Shown here in pieces: positions 8,300 through 18,444 of a stretch of DNA of 64,000 bases. The notes beneath the pieces were generated by a model, which did no database searches, was not told the DNA's origin, and was given only the letters and a program-made list of their open reading frames with translations. The DNA is taken from positions 806,001-870,000 of the forward strand of contig CAWETE010000004.1 in NCBI GenBank assembly GCA_963811895.1, given 5' to 3'. The translations under genes and the position numbers were made by a program. The DNA comes from DASSUW01 sp963811895. GTDB taxonomy: Bacteria; Actinomycetota; Thermoleophilia; Solirubrobacterales; Solirubrobacteraceae. Each line of letters starts with the position of its first letter. Position 1 is the stretch's first letter.

Positions 8300-8973
8300 T
8301 TCGCCCGCTCCACGACATCGACCAGCCGCCAGCGCTTCGAGCGCGACATCGGGCGGCACTCCTGCACGCGCACGGTGTCGCCCGGATGAGCGTCGTTGCG
8401 CTCGTCGTGCGCGTAGAGCTTGACCGTCGAGCGCAGGATCTTGTGGTAGCGCTTGTGGCGCTTGACCACGGCGATCGCGACGGTGATCGTCTTCTCGCCC
8501 TTGTCGGAGACGACGACGCCCTGGCGCACCTTCGCCTTGCCCGGCCCGTGCTCGGGCGCGTGCATCTCCTCGGCCGCCGGCGCGGTCTTGCGAGCCTCCG
8601 CGGTCTTGGTCTTGACGCGCTGCCGGTAGGCGCGGCGCTGCTTGGCAACCGCGGCGCGGCGCTCGCGGCGCTCGGCGTCGCGCTCCTCGTTCGTGCGCGG
8701 CTTGCGGCGGCCGGCGGCGGCCTGGCGCTCGGAGCGCTTGGCGTCCATCTTCTCGCGCCGGGTCGGGCCCGACTTCGGCGTCGCCTTGGGCTTGGCCTCC
8801 TCGGCCGGCGCTTCTTCAGCGGGCGCTTCCTCGGCGACGGGCTCCGCAGCCGGAGCCTCCTCGGCGGCAGGGGCTTCCTCGGCCGCCGCCTCGGGCGCCT
8901 CGGGAGCAGCCTCAGCCGCCTGTTCCACTTCTTCCTGGATGTTCTCGGGAGTCTCTTCGTTCTTCTCAGCCAT
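8296..8973 (-). CDS. rpsQ: Ribosomal protein S17 with very long N-terminal extension
   Basis: The S17 core (about residues 145-225, KVRQGVVVSDKGEKTITVAI to RWRLVDVVERAK) is normal and binds 16S rRNA. It is preceded by about 145 residues not found in typical 80-90 residue S17. Residues 1-60 are an Ala/Glu/Pro-rich acidic tract with repeated AEEAPAAEE units, and residues 65-130 are Lys/Arg-rich and probably helical (RREKMDAKRSERQ, ERRERRAAVAKQRRAYRQR). The ATG at 8973 overlaps the end of rpmC by 8 nt, like other junctions of the operon, so the long form is the expected product. The extension is probably disordered and surface exposed. Confidence 0.93.
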   Translation of the reverse strand: MAEKNEETPENIQEEVEQAAEAAPEAPEAAAEEAPAAEEAPAAEPVAEEAPAEEAPAEEAKPKATPKSGPTRREKMDAKRSERQAAAGRRKPRTNEERDAERRERRAAVAKQRRAYRQRVKTKTAEARKTAPAAEEMHAPEHGPGKAKVRQGVVVSDKGEKTITVAIAVVKRHKRYHKILRSTVKLYAHDERNDAHPGDTVRVQECRPMSRSKRWRLVDVVERAK

Positions 8974-9193
8974 CGTCGGCCTCAGTCTTGGTCGGCACGT
9001 TCGGGTCGACGCCACGCTGGCGGGCGATCGTGAGCGCCCGCGCCAGCTCGCGCTTGCTTCCACTCAGCCGCGCGGTGTTGTCCAGCTCGCCCGTGGCGTG
9101 CTGCATGCGCAGGCCGAACAGGTCGCGCCGGGTGGTCGCGATGTGGTCGCGCAGGGCGCCGTCGCCCATGTCACGCAGATCGGCGGCGCGCAT
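8966..9193 (-). CDS. rpmC: Ribosomal protein L29
   Basis: The 75-residue 50S protein near the tunnel exit. The conserved LRDMGDGALRDHIATTRRDLFGLRMQHATGEL core is followed by ARALTIARQRG. The last dozen residues (DPNVPTKTEADDG) are an extra tail. It overlaps rpsQ by 8 nt, and shares its first base with the last base of rplP. Confidence 0.95.
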   Translation of the reverse strand: MRAADLRDMGDGALRDHIATTRRDLFGLRMQHATGELDNTARLSGSKRELARALTIARQRGVDPNVPTKTEADDG

Positions 9194-9609
9194 CAGTGGC
9201 CGTCCTCGCGCATGACGAACTTGGTCTTGACGGGAAGCTTGTGGCCGGCCAGGCGCATCGCCTCGCGGGCGAGAGGCTCCGGCACGCCGGACAGCTCGAA
9301 CATCACGCGCCCGGGCTTGACCACGGCGACCCAGCCCTCCGGGTTGCCCTTGCCGGAGCCCATGCGGGTCTCGGCCGGCTTCTTGGTGAAGGGCTTGTCC
9401 GGGAACACGTTGATCCAGACCTTGCCGCCACGCTTGATCTTGCGCGTCATGGCGATACGGGCGGCCTCGATCTGGCGGTTGGTGAGCCAGCCGTTCTCGA
9501 GCGCCTTCAGGCCGTACTCGCCGAACTCGACGGTCTGCTGACCGCGCGAGAAGCCGGCCCGGCGCCCGCGGTGCTGCTTGCGGAACTTGACTCGCTTCGG
9601 GGACAGCAT
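9193..9609 (-). CDS. rplP: Ribosomal protein L16
   Basis: The 138-residue 50S protein at the A-site tRNA elbow. It starts MLSPKRVKFRKQHRGRRAG and contains the conserved GMGSGKGNPEGWVAVVKPGR-type loop (here RMGSGKGNPEGWVAVVK). It overlaps rpsC by one base at its start. Confidence 0.97.
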   Translation of the reverse strand: MLSPKRVKFRKQHRGRRAGFSRGQQTVEFGEYGLKALENGWLTNRQIEAARIAMTRKIKRGGKVWINVFPDKPFTKKPAETRMGSGKGNPEGWVAVVKPGRVMFELSGVPEPLAREAMRLAGHKLPVKTKFVMREDGH

Positions 9610-10550
9610 CAGCGACTGATCCCTCCGCTCAGGTCCGGACGCTGGCCACCGCGACCGCCCTGGCCGCCACGACCGCCGCCGCCGCCGCCACGGCCTCCGC
9701 CGCCGCCGCGGCCACCGCCGCCGCCGCCGAAGCCGCCACCGCCGCCACGGCCACCGCCGCCCTGGCCGCCCGGGCCGCCGCCACGGCCACCGCGACCGCC
9801 GCCACGGCCGTCGCCGCGCCCGCGGCCGTCACGGCCGCCGCGCCCGCGCCGGCGATCGTCGCCCTGGTCGTCGCCGCGCCCGGGCGGCTCGTCCAGCGAC
9901 GTCAGATCCTGGCCGGTGTAGCCGGCGGGCATGATCTCGCCCTTGTTGATCCAGCACTTGACGCCGATGCGGCCGAACGTCGTGCGGGCCTCGTAGAAGC
10001 CGTAGTCGATGTCCGCGCGCAGCGTGTGCAGCGGGACGCGGCCGTCCGAGTAGGACTCGGAGCGCGCCATCTCGGCGCCGCCCAGGCGGCCGCCGACCTG
10101 GATCTTGCAGCCCTTGGCGCCCGAGCGCATGGCGCTCGTGAGCGCGCGCTTCATCGCGCGCCGGAAGGCGACGCGGTTCTGCAGCTGCTCGGCGATCGAC
10201 TGCGCGACGAGCTTGGCGTCCAGCTCGGGGCGCTTGATCTCGAGGATGTTGACCTTGATGGCCTTGCCCGTGAGCTTGTGCAGGTCGCGCCGCAGGGCGT
10301 CGACCTCGGAGCCGGACTTGCCGATCACGATGCCCGGCCGCGCGGTGTGGATGTTGACCTCCACCTCAGCGGCGTCCTTGCGGATCGTGATGTCCGACAG
10401 GCCGGCGTGCGCGAGCTTGTTCGTGATGTGGTCCCGGATCCGGACGTCCTCGATCAGGAAGTCGCTGAAGTTCTTCTCTGAGAACCAGTTCGACTTCCAG
10501 TCGTGGATGTAGCCCACGCGCATGGCCTCGGGATGGACCTTCTGACCCAT
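9609..10550 (-). CDS. rpsC: Ribosomal protein S3 with a Gly/Arg-rich C-terminal tail
   Basis: The 30S protein lining the mRNA entry channel. Residues 1-215 are a normal S3: an N-terminal domain starting MGQKVHPEAMRVGYIHDW, a KH domain with the GKSG loop at 77-80, and the C-terminal domain ending VKCWINKGEIMPAG. Residues 225-313 form an extraordinary tail of RGRGG, GRGGRGGG, GFGG and polyglycine units with almost no hydrophobic residue. It resembles eukaryotic RGG-box RNA-binding regions and is probably disordered. The frame is uninterrupted and ends with a stop overlapping rplP. It starts at ATG 10550, 5 nt after rplV. Confidence 0.95.
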   Translation of the reverse strand: MGQKVHPEAMRVGYIHDWKSNWFSEKNFSDFLIEDVRIRDHITNKLAHAGLSDITIRKDAAEVEVNIHTARPGIVIGKSGSEVDALRRDLHKLTGKAIKVNILEIKRPELDAKLVAQSIAEQLQNRVAFRRAMKRALTSAMRSGAKGCKIQVGGRLGGAEMARSESYSDGRVPLHTLRADIDYGFYEARTTFGRIGVKCWINKGEIMPAGYTGQDLTSLDEPPGRGDDQGDDRRRGRGGRDGRGRGDGRGGGRGGRGGGPGGQGGGGRGGGGGFGGGGGGRGGGGGRGGGGGGRGGQGGRGGQRPDLSGGISR

Positions 10551-10555
10551 GCGGT

Positions 10556-11284
10556 TCAGGACTCCTTCGGGGTAAGGGTGATGGTCAGGTGCGAGGTGCG
10601 CTTGCGGATGCGCGTGGCGCGGCCCATGGCGCGCGGCCGGTAGCGCTTCAGCGTCGGCCCCTCGTCGGCGTGGACGGCGGCGATCTTGAGGTCCTCGCCG
10701 ACCAGCTCGTGGTTGTGCTCGGCGTTGGCGACCGCCGACTCCAGCAGCTTGATCCAGTCCCTCGCCACGGCGCGCGGCGTGAAGGCGAGGATGGCGCGCG
10801 CCTCGGCGACGTCCTTGCCGCGGATGTGGTCGCACACCAGCCGCGCCTTGCGGGCGGAGGTGCGGACGTACTTGGCCTGCGCGCGCACGAGCACGCCGGG
10901 CTCGGGCCGGCGGCGGCGATCGCGCTTGGCCGGCTGCTTCGCGGCAGCCTCCTTGATCTCGCCCTCGGTCGCGGCGGCGGCGGCCGGCTCCTTGGTGCCC
11001 TCGGGCTTGGTGCCCTCGGGGTTGCGGGCGGACGGCTTGACCTTGCCGCGCTTGGCGGGCTTCGGCTTGGCCTCGGTCTCGGCCGCGGCCTCCTTGTCGA
11101 CGCCCGTCTCCTCGGCCGCCGGCTTCGGCTTGGCCTTCGACTTCGGCTTGGCCTTCTTCTTGGGCTTGGCCTTGGGCTCAGGCTGGGCGCCGGGGTCCTC
11201 GGAGACGGCCTTCGTCTCCTTGGCCTCCTCCTCGACCTTGGCCTCGTCGACCTTGCCCTTCTGGGGATCGGCCGGCGTGCTCAT
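10556..11284 (-). CDS. rplV: Ribosomal protein L22 with a long N-terminal extension
   Basis: The L22 core occupies residues 130-242 (VLVRAQAKYVRTSARKARLV, LKRYRPRAMGRATRIRKRTSH). Its beta-hairpin lines the peptide exit tunnel. About 128 extra residues precede it: an acidic N-terminus, then Lys/Pro/Ala-rich repeats (PKAKPKKKAKPKSKAKPKP) and an RDRRRRPEP junction. Normal L22 is about 115 residues. The ATG at 11284 forms an ATGA overlap with the rpsS stop, so the long form is the natural product. Confidence 0.94.
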   Translation of the reverse strand: MSTPADPQKGKVDEAKVEEEAKETKAVSEDPGAQPEPKAKPKKKAKPKSKAKPKPAAEETGVDKEAAAETEAKPKPAKRGKVKPSARNPEGTKPEGTKEPAAAAATEGEIKEAAAKQPAKRDRRRRPEPGVLVRAQAKYVRTSARKARLVCDHIRGKDVAEARAILAFTPRAVARDWIKLLESAVANAEHNHELVGEDLKIAAVHADEGPTLKRYRPRAMGRATRIRKRTSHLTITLTPKES

Positions 11285-11553
11285 CGCACCTTGCCCTTGG
11301 AGTCATGCCCGCGGTAGGTGCGCGTCGGCGCGAACTCGCCGAGCTTGTGGCCGACCATCGACTCCGACACGAACACGGGCACGTGCTTGCGGCCGTCGTG
11401 GACGGCGATGGTGTGGCCCACCATCTCGGGGAAGATCGTCGACGTGCGCGACCAGGTGCGGATCATCGACTTCGAGTTCGAGGCGTTCATGGACTCGACG
11501 CGCTGCATCAGGCGCTCCTCGACCCACGGCCCCTTCTTGGAGGAACGGCTCAT
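11281..11553 (-). CDS. rpsS: Ribosomal protein S19
   Basis: The 90-residue 30S head protein. MSRSSKKGPWVEERLMQRV and the signature TIAVHDGRKHVPVFVSE then MVGHKLGEFAPTRTYRGH are intact. It overlaps rplV by 4 nt and rplB by one base. Confidence 0.97.
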   Translation of the reverse strand: MSRSSKKGPWVEERLMQRVESMNASNSKSMIRTWSRTSTIFPEMVGHTIAVHDGRKHVPVFVSESMVGHKLGEFAPTRTYRGHDSKGKVR

Positions 11554-12401
11554 CAGCGGCCACCCTTCTTGCCGCGGCGCCGGCCGCGGACGATGTAACG
11601 ATCGGACTGCTTGCCCTTCTTGCGGGTGCGGTAGCCGATGGTCGGCACGCCCCAGGGCGTCTGCGGATGGTTGCCCAGCGGCGTGGCGCCCTCGCCGCCG
11701 CCGTGCGGGTGGTCCACCGGGTTCATCGCCGTGCCGCGCGTCTGCGGGCGGACGCCCATGTGGCGCTTGCGGCCCGCCTTGCCGACGGTGACGTTCTGAT
11801 GGTCGGCGTTGCCGACCACGCCGACGGTCGCGCGGCAGCTCACCTGCACCATGCGCATCTCGCCGGAGGGCAGGCGCAGCGTGGCCATGCCGCCCTCCTT
11901 GGCCATCAGCTGGATGCCGACGCCGGCGGAGCGGCCGAGCTGGCCGCCGCGGCCGGGCTGGAGCTCGACGTTGTGGACCACGGTGCCGACCGGCATCAGC
12001 GACAGCGGCATGGCGTTGCCGACCGTGATGTCCGAGCCGGCGCCCGACTGCACCGTCATGCCGACGCGCAGCCGGTTGGGCGCGAGGATGTAGCTCTTCT
12101 CGCCGTCGGCGTAGTGGAGCAGCGCGATGTAGGCCGACCGGTTCGGGTCGTACTCGATGGCGGCGACCTTGGCCGGCACGCCGTCCTTGCGGCTGCGCTT
12201 GAAGTCGACCTTGCGGTACAGGCGCTTGGCGCCGCCGCCGCGGTGGCGCGAGGTCTTGCGGCCGTTGGAGTTGCGGCCGCCGGACTTCTTGAGGCCCTCG
12301 ACGAGGGTCTTCTCCGGCTCGGTCTTCGTGATCTCCGAGAAGTCCGGGTAGGTCACGAAGCGGCGGCCGGGCGAGGTGGGCTTGGGCTTGCGGATCGGCA
12401 T
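11553..12401 (-). CDS. rplB: Ribosomal protein L2
   Basis: The 282-residue 50S protein essential for peptidyl transfer. The RNA-binding and SH3-like domains are complete. The C-terminal VDHPHGGGEGATPLGNHP holds the conserved His implicated in peptidyl-transferase function. It lies 3 nt after rplW. Confidence 0.97.
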   Translation of the reverse strand: MPIRKPKPTSPGRRFVTYPDFSEITKTEPEKTLVEGLKKSGGRNSNGRKTSRHRGGGAKRLYRKVDFKRSRKDGVPAKVAAIEYDPNRSAYIALLHYADGEKSYILAPNRLRVGMTVQSGAGSDITVGNAMPLSLMPVGTVVHNVELQPGRGGQLGRSAGVGIQLMAKEGGMATLRLPSGEMRMVQVSCRATVGVVGNADHQNVTVGKAGRKRHMGVRPQTRGTAMNPVDHPHGGGEGATPLGNHPQTPWGVPTIGYRTRKKGKQSDRYIVRGRRRGKKGGR

Positions 12402-12404
12402 GGC

Positions 12405-12701
12405 TTAGAGCTCCGCCTCCAGGCCCTGGAAGATCGGGATCGTGTCGCCCTCGCGCAGCTGCACGACGGCCTTCTTCCACTGGCGCGTGCGGCCGGCGGT
12501 GTAGCCGCGGCGCTTGGGCTTCGACGGCACCGACGACGTGCGGACCCCGAGGACGCCGACGCCGAACAGGGCCTCGACGGCCTGCTTGATCTGCGTCTTG
12601 TGCGCGTCGGGATGCACGCGGAACGTGTACTTGCCGACCGTCGCCAGCGCGTAGGACTTCTCGGAGACGACGGGCCGGATGATCACCTGGGAGTGGTCCA
12701 T
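12405..12701 (-). CDS. rplW: Ribosomal protein L23
   Basis: The 98-residue 50S protein at the tunnel exit that docks trigger factor and SRP. The signature IIRPVVSEKSYAL and VHPDAHKTQIKQAVEALFGV are present. The ATG at 12701 shares a base with the rplD stop region. Confidence 0.96.
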   Translation of the reverse strand: MDHSQVIIRPVVSEKSYALATVGKYTFRVHPDAHKTQIKQAVEALFGVGVLGVRTSSVPSKPKRRGYTAGRTRQWKKAVVQLREGDTIPIFQGLEAEL

Positions 12702-13327
12702 CAGGCAGCCACCGCCTTCCGGGCACGGTTGGTGACGGACTCGAGCGCGTCCTCGCTGAAGACGACGCTGGCGGCGCCCACGAGGTCGGCCACGCCGCAG
12801 TCGACGGCGGCCAGCACGTTCACGCCGGCGAGGTTGCGGAAGGACTTGAAGGCCGCGGCCTCGTCCGGGCCGGACAGCACGATCAGCACGGACCCGCCGC
12901 GGCGGTCGGCGAGCAGCTCGGCGCCCTTCTTGGTCGACGGGACGTCGAAGCCGGCCGCGTCGAGCCCGAACACGGACCCGCGGTCGGCGTGGATCGAGAG
13001 CGCGCAGCGCAGCGCAGCGCGGCGCGCCTTGCGGTTGACCTTGACGATGTAGTGGCGCGGGGTCGGGCCGAAGACGACGCCGCCGCCGGCGAAGTGCGGC
13101 GCGCGGATCGAGCCCTGGCGGGCGCGGCCGGTGCCCTTCTGGCGCCACGGCTTGGAGCCGCCGCCGCGCACCATCGAGCGGTTGCGCGTCGAGTGCGTGC
13201 CGCGCCGGCGCGCCGCGAGCTCGGCCACCACGACCTCGTGCACGAGCGGGCCGTTGAACTCCGCGCCGAACACGTCGGCGTCGAGCGTGAGCTTCTTGCT
13301 GGAGCCCAGGATCGGCGCGTCAGGCAT
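12701..13327 (-). CDS. rplD: Ribosomal protein L4
   Basis: The 208-residue 50S protein of the exit tunnel. The extended loop GTHSTRNRSMVRGGGSKPWRQKGTGRARQGSIRAP is diagnostic. A C-terminal Rossmann-like half follows. In some bacteria L4 represses the S10 operon; no leader evidence was sought here. It overlaps rplC by 8 nt. Confidence 0.97.
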   Translation of the reverse strand: MPDAPILGSSKKLTLDADVFGAEFNGPLVHEVVVAELAARRRGTHSTRNRSMVRGGGSKPWRQKGTGRARQGSIRAPHFAGGGVVFGPTPRHYIVKVNRKARRAALRCALSIHADRGSVFGLDAAGFDVPSTKKGAELLADRRGGSVLIVLSGPDEAAAFKSFRNLAGVNVLAAVDCGVADLVGAASVVFSEDALESVTNRARKAVAA

Positions 13328-13937
13328 CGGTGCGCACCTCCACGGTCCCGCCCTTGGGGCCCGGCACCGAGCCGCGGACGAGCATCAGGTTCTGGTCGGG
13401 GATCAGCTCGACGATGGTCAGGCCCTTCTGGGTCACGCGCTTGCCGCCCATGCGGCCCGGGCCCTTGATGCCCTTGAACACGCGCGAGGGCGTCGCCGAG
13501 GCGCCGATCGAGCCCGGGGCGCGCACGTTGTGCGAGCCGTGGGACTTCGGGCCGGCGTGGAAGTTGTGACGCTTGATCGTGCCGGCGAAGCCCTTGCCCT
13601 TGCCCTTGCCGGCCACCTTGACGACCTGGCCGACCTCGAAGTTCTCGACCGTGACGGTGTCGCCCATCGTGAGCTCGCCGACCTCGTCGCGGAACTCGAC
13701 GAGCGTGCGCAGCGGCGGCGCGTCGACCTTCTTGAGGTGCCCGAGCTCGGGCTTGGTGAGGGCCTTCTCGCGCACGGCGCCGAAGCCGAGCTGGACGGCC
13801 TCGTAGCCGTCGGTCTCGTGCGTGCGGATCGCGGTCACCGGGCAGGGGCCCGCCTCGAGCACGGTCACGCGCTCGACGCGTCCCTCTTCGGTGAAGCGCT
13901 GGGTCATGCCCAGCTTCTTGGCAAGGATGGCTGGCAT
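13320..13937 (-). CDS. rplC: Ribosomal protein L3
   Basis: The 205-residue 50S protein reaching the peptidyl-transferase centre. It starts MPAILAKKLGMTQRFTEEGR. The signature loop FHAGPKSHGSHNVRAPGSIG and the GKRVTQKGLTIVELIPDQNL end are conserved. It sits 7 nt after rpsJ. Confidence 0.97.
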   Translation of the reverse strand: MPAILAKKLGMTQRFTEEGRVERVTVLEAGPCPVTAIRTHETDGYEAVQLGFGAVREKALTKPELGHLKKVDAPPLRTLVEFRDEVGELTMGDTVTVENFEVGQVVKVAGKGKGKGFAGTIKRHNFHAGPKSHGSHNVRAPGSIGASATPSRVFKGIKGPGRMGGKRVTQKGLTIVELIPDQNLMLVRGSVPGPKGGTVEVRTDA

Positions 13938-13944
13938 TGGTTCG

Positions 13945-14274
13945 TTAGCCGAAGGCGAGTCGGATCTCGATGTCGACGCCGGCGGGCAGGTGGTCGAGCC
14001 GCTGCAGCGAGTCGACCGTCTTCGGGGTGGGCTGATGGATGTCGATGAGCCGCTTGTGCGTGCGGATCTCGAAGTGCTCCTGAGCGTCCTTGTCCTTGAA
14101 CGGCGACTTGATCACCGCGTAGACGTTCTTCTCGGTCGGGAGCGGCACCGGTCCGGACACGGTCGCGCCCGTACGCGTGGCGGTCTCCACGATCTCCTTC
14201 GCGGCCGTCTCGATGGCCGACGAGTCGTAGGCCTTGAGGCGGATGCGGATCTTGTTCTGGGCTACTGCGGCCAC
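13945..14274 (-). CDS. rpsJ: Ribosomal protein S10
   Basis: The 109-residue 30S protein that also serves as NusE in antitermination with NusB. KIRIRLKAYDSSAIETAAKEIV and EHFEIRTHKRLIDI are diagnostic. It is first in the S10 operon, 142 nt downstream of tuf. MAAVAQN is slightly longer than the usual N-terminus; no better internal start exists. Confidence 0.97.
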   Translation of the reverse strand: MAAVAQNKIRIRLKAYDSSAIETAAKEIVETATRTGATVSGPVPLPTEKNVYAVIKSPFKDKDAQEHFEIRTHKRLIDIHQPTPKTVDSLQRLDHLPAGVDIEIRLAFG

Positions 14275-14416
14275 TGAATCTCTGTTCTGTCCGGTGCTTG
14301 GTGTGTGCTGTTTGGTGGGGTTCTGCGCGCACTGAGGGCGAGCCTCGGGACTCGAGGCCCGCCCCCTAGGTCGTATCTGTCGACTTCGCGCAAGGCGGGC
14401 TGGGCGCCCGCCGGTA
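14275..14416 (-). other. tuf-rpsJ intergenic region with two hairpins
   Basis: On the transcribed strand two GC-rich hairpins follow the tuf stop: GGCGGG/CCCGCC around 14391-14410, and a longer one pairing GGGCGGGCCTCG with CGAGGCTCGCCC around 14336-14366. Neither is followed by a clear T-run. Probably this is partial termination after tuf plus the leader of the S10 operon. No convincing promoter boxes were seen. Confidence 0.4.
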
Positions 14417-15604
<1,188 letters not shown>

Positions 15605-15672
15605 TTTGCTAATTCCTCTCTAAGTCTCGCTGGAAATCTCGTGTGTAGGCGAACCCGTGCAGACTACCGCGT

Positions 15673-17772
<2,100 letters not shown>

Positions 17773-17825
17773 GAAGGTTCTTTCGTCGTTCCGGAGCTTC
17801 TTCGCGGTATGCCCTGACGACGGGC

Positions 17826-17849
17826 AAAAAAACGGGCCCTTTCGGGCCC
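17826..17849 (-). terminator. Intrinsic terminator in the fusA leader
   Basis: On the transcribed strand GGGCCC-GAAA-GGGCCC is followed by C, G and then seven T. This is the best rho-independent terminator in the window. It lies 53-76 nt upstream of the fusA ATG on the same strand, so fusA is either driven from a promoter downstream of it or controlled by attenuation. Confidence 0.75.
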
Positions 17850-17885
17850 AGGTGCTTCACACAGAGGTCGGCCCGGAGATGTGGG

Positions 17886-17906
17886 CTATGTCTCTCGGCT
17901 CTCCAT
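17886..17906 (-). CDS. Candidate leader peptide (MESRET) upstream of fusA
   Basis: A seven-codon ORF, ATG to TAG, preceded at 8 nt by AAAGGA. Its initiation region (AGGAACCTTCACATG) resembles that of fusA itself (AGAACCTTCATG), suggesting a local duplication. It lies between a candidate extended -10 and the terminator, as a leader peptide would. An in-frame ATG six codons plus one further upstream would give 13 residues. There is no evidence of translation. Confidence 0.3.
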   Translation of the reverse strand: MESRET

Positions 17907-17973
17907 GTGAAGGTTCCTTTGGCCCATTAGGCATGCCACGGCAGCTGGTACTGCAGCCCCGCGGCGGTCTCTG

Positions 17974-17982
17974 AGAATAGCA
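17974..17982 (-). promoter_or_regulatory. Candidate extended -10 promoter for fusA (TGCTATTCT)
   Basis: TGC followed by TATTCT on the minus strand, about 200 nt upstream of fusA. No convincing -35 is seen, as expected for extended -10 promoters. The predicted start near 17967 would place the mini-ORF and the terminator inside the fusA leader. The box also lies directly upstream of the divergent membrane gene at 17991. Confidence 0.4.
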
Positions 17983-17990
17983 TCCACTCC

Positions 17991-18440
17991 GTGGCCCGCT
18001 ACGCACCCCTCGTGCCCCTCGTGGCGGGCGCCCTGCTGCTGATCCTCGCCGAGTTCCTGACGGTCCGCGAGATCAAGGCCGTGACGGTGGTCCCGCCGGG
18101 CGGGACGGAGAGCGGCGGCGCTCTGCACGGCTACGCGCTGGGGATCATCGGCGTCGCGATCCTGGTCATGTCCTACGGCGCCGTCGTGCGCGGCGCGCGG
18201 CCTGCCGCGATCGCGCTGCTCGTGCTCGCCGTGGTGGCGTGCGGGATCGTGCTGTTCGTCGACCGCCCGGTGCTCGACGACACCGGCCTGATCGGCCGCA
18301 CGTACGACCTCGCCGAGGCGCGCCCGGCGATCGGCTTCTACCTCGAGAGCCTCGGCGCCGCGCTCGTGCTGGTCGGCGCGGTGGCGACGCTGCTGATGAT
18401 GCCGCGGGTAACCCCGGCGCCCCGTCCGCGCACTACCTGA
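17991..18440 (+). CDS. Small integral membrane protein, function unknown
   Basis: A 149-residue protein starting at GTG. Four hydrophobic segments are visible: LVPLVAGALLLILAEFL, YALGIIGVAILVMSYGAVV, AIALLVLAVVACGIVLFV, and ESLGAALVLVGAVATLLMM. The loop after segment 3 is polar (DRPVLDDTGLIGRTYDLAEARP). The family was not recognised. It ends 4 nt before the sigma-factor ATG, so the two form a unit. This recalls sigma/anti-sigma pairs, but no zinc or cytoplasmic anti-sigma domain is visible. Confidence 0.6.
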   Translation: MARYAPLVPLVAGALLLILAEFLTVREIKAVTVVPPGGTESGGALHGYALGIIGVAILVMSYGAVVRGARPAAIALLVLAVVACGIVLFVDRPVLDDTGLIGRTYDLAEARPAIGFYLESLGAALVLVGAVATLLMMPRVTPAPRPRTT

Positions 18441-18444
18441 AGAG

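Noticed and set aside
9196..9921. Plus-strand proline-rich open frame opposite rpsC and rplP
   Set aside because: The polyproline is the antisense of the Gly/Arg tail of S3; codon pattern, gene order and overlaps all support rpsC on the minus strand.
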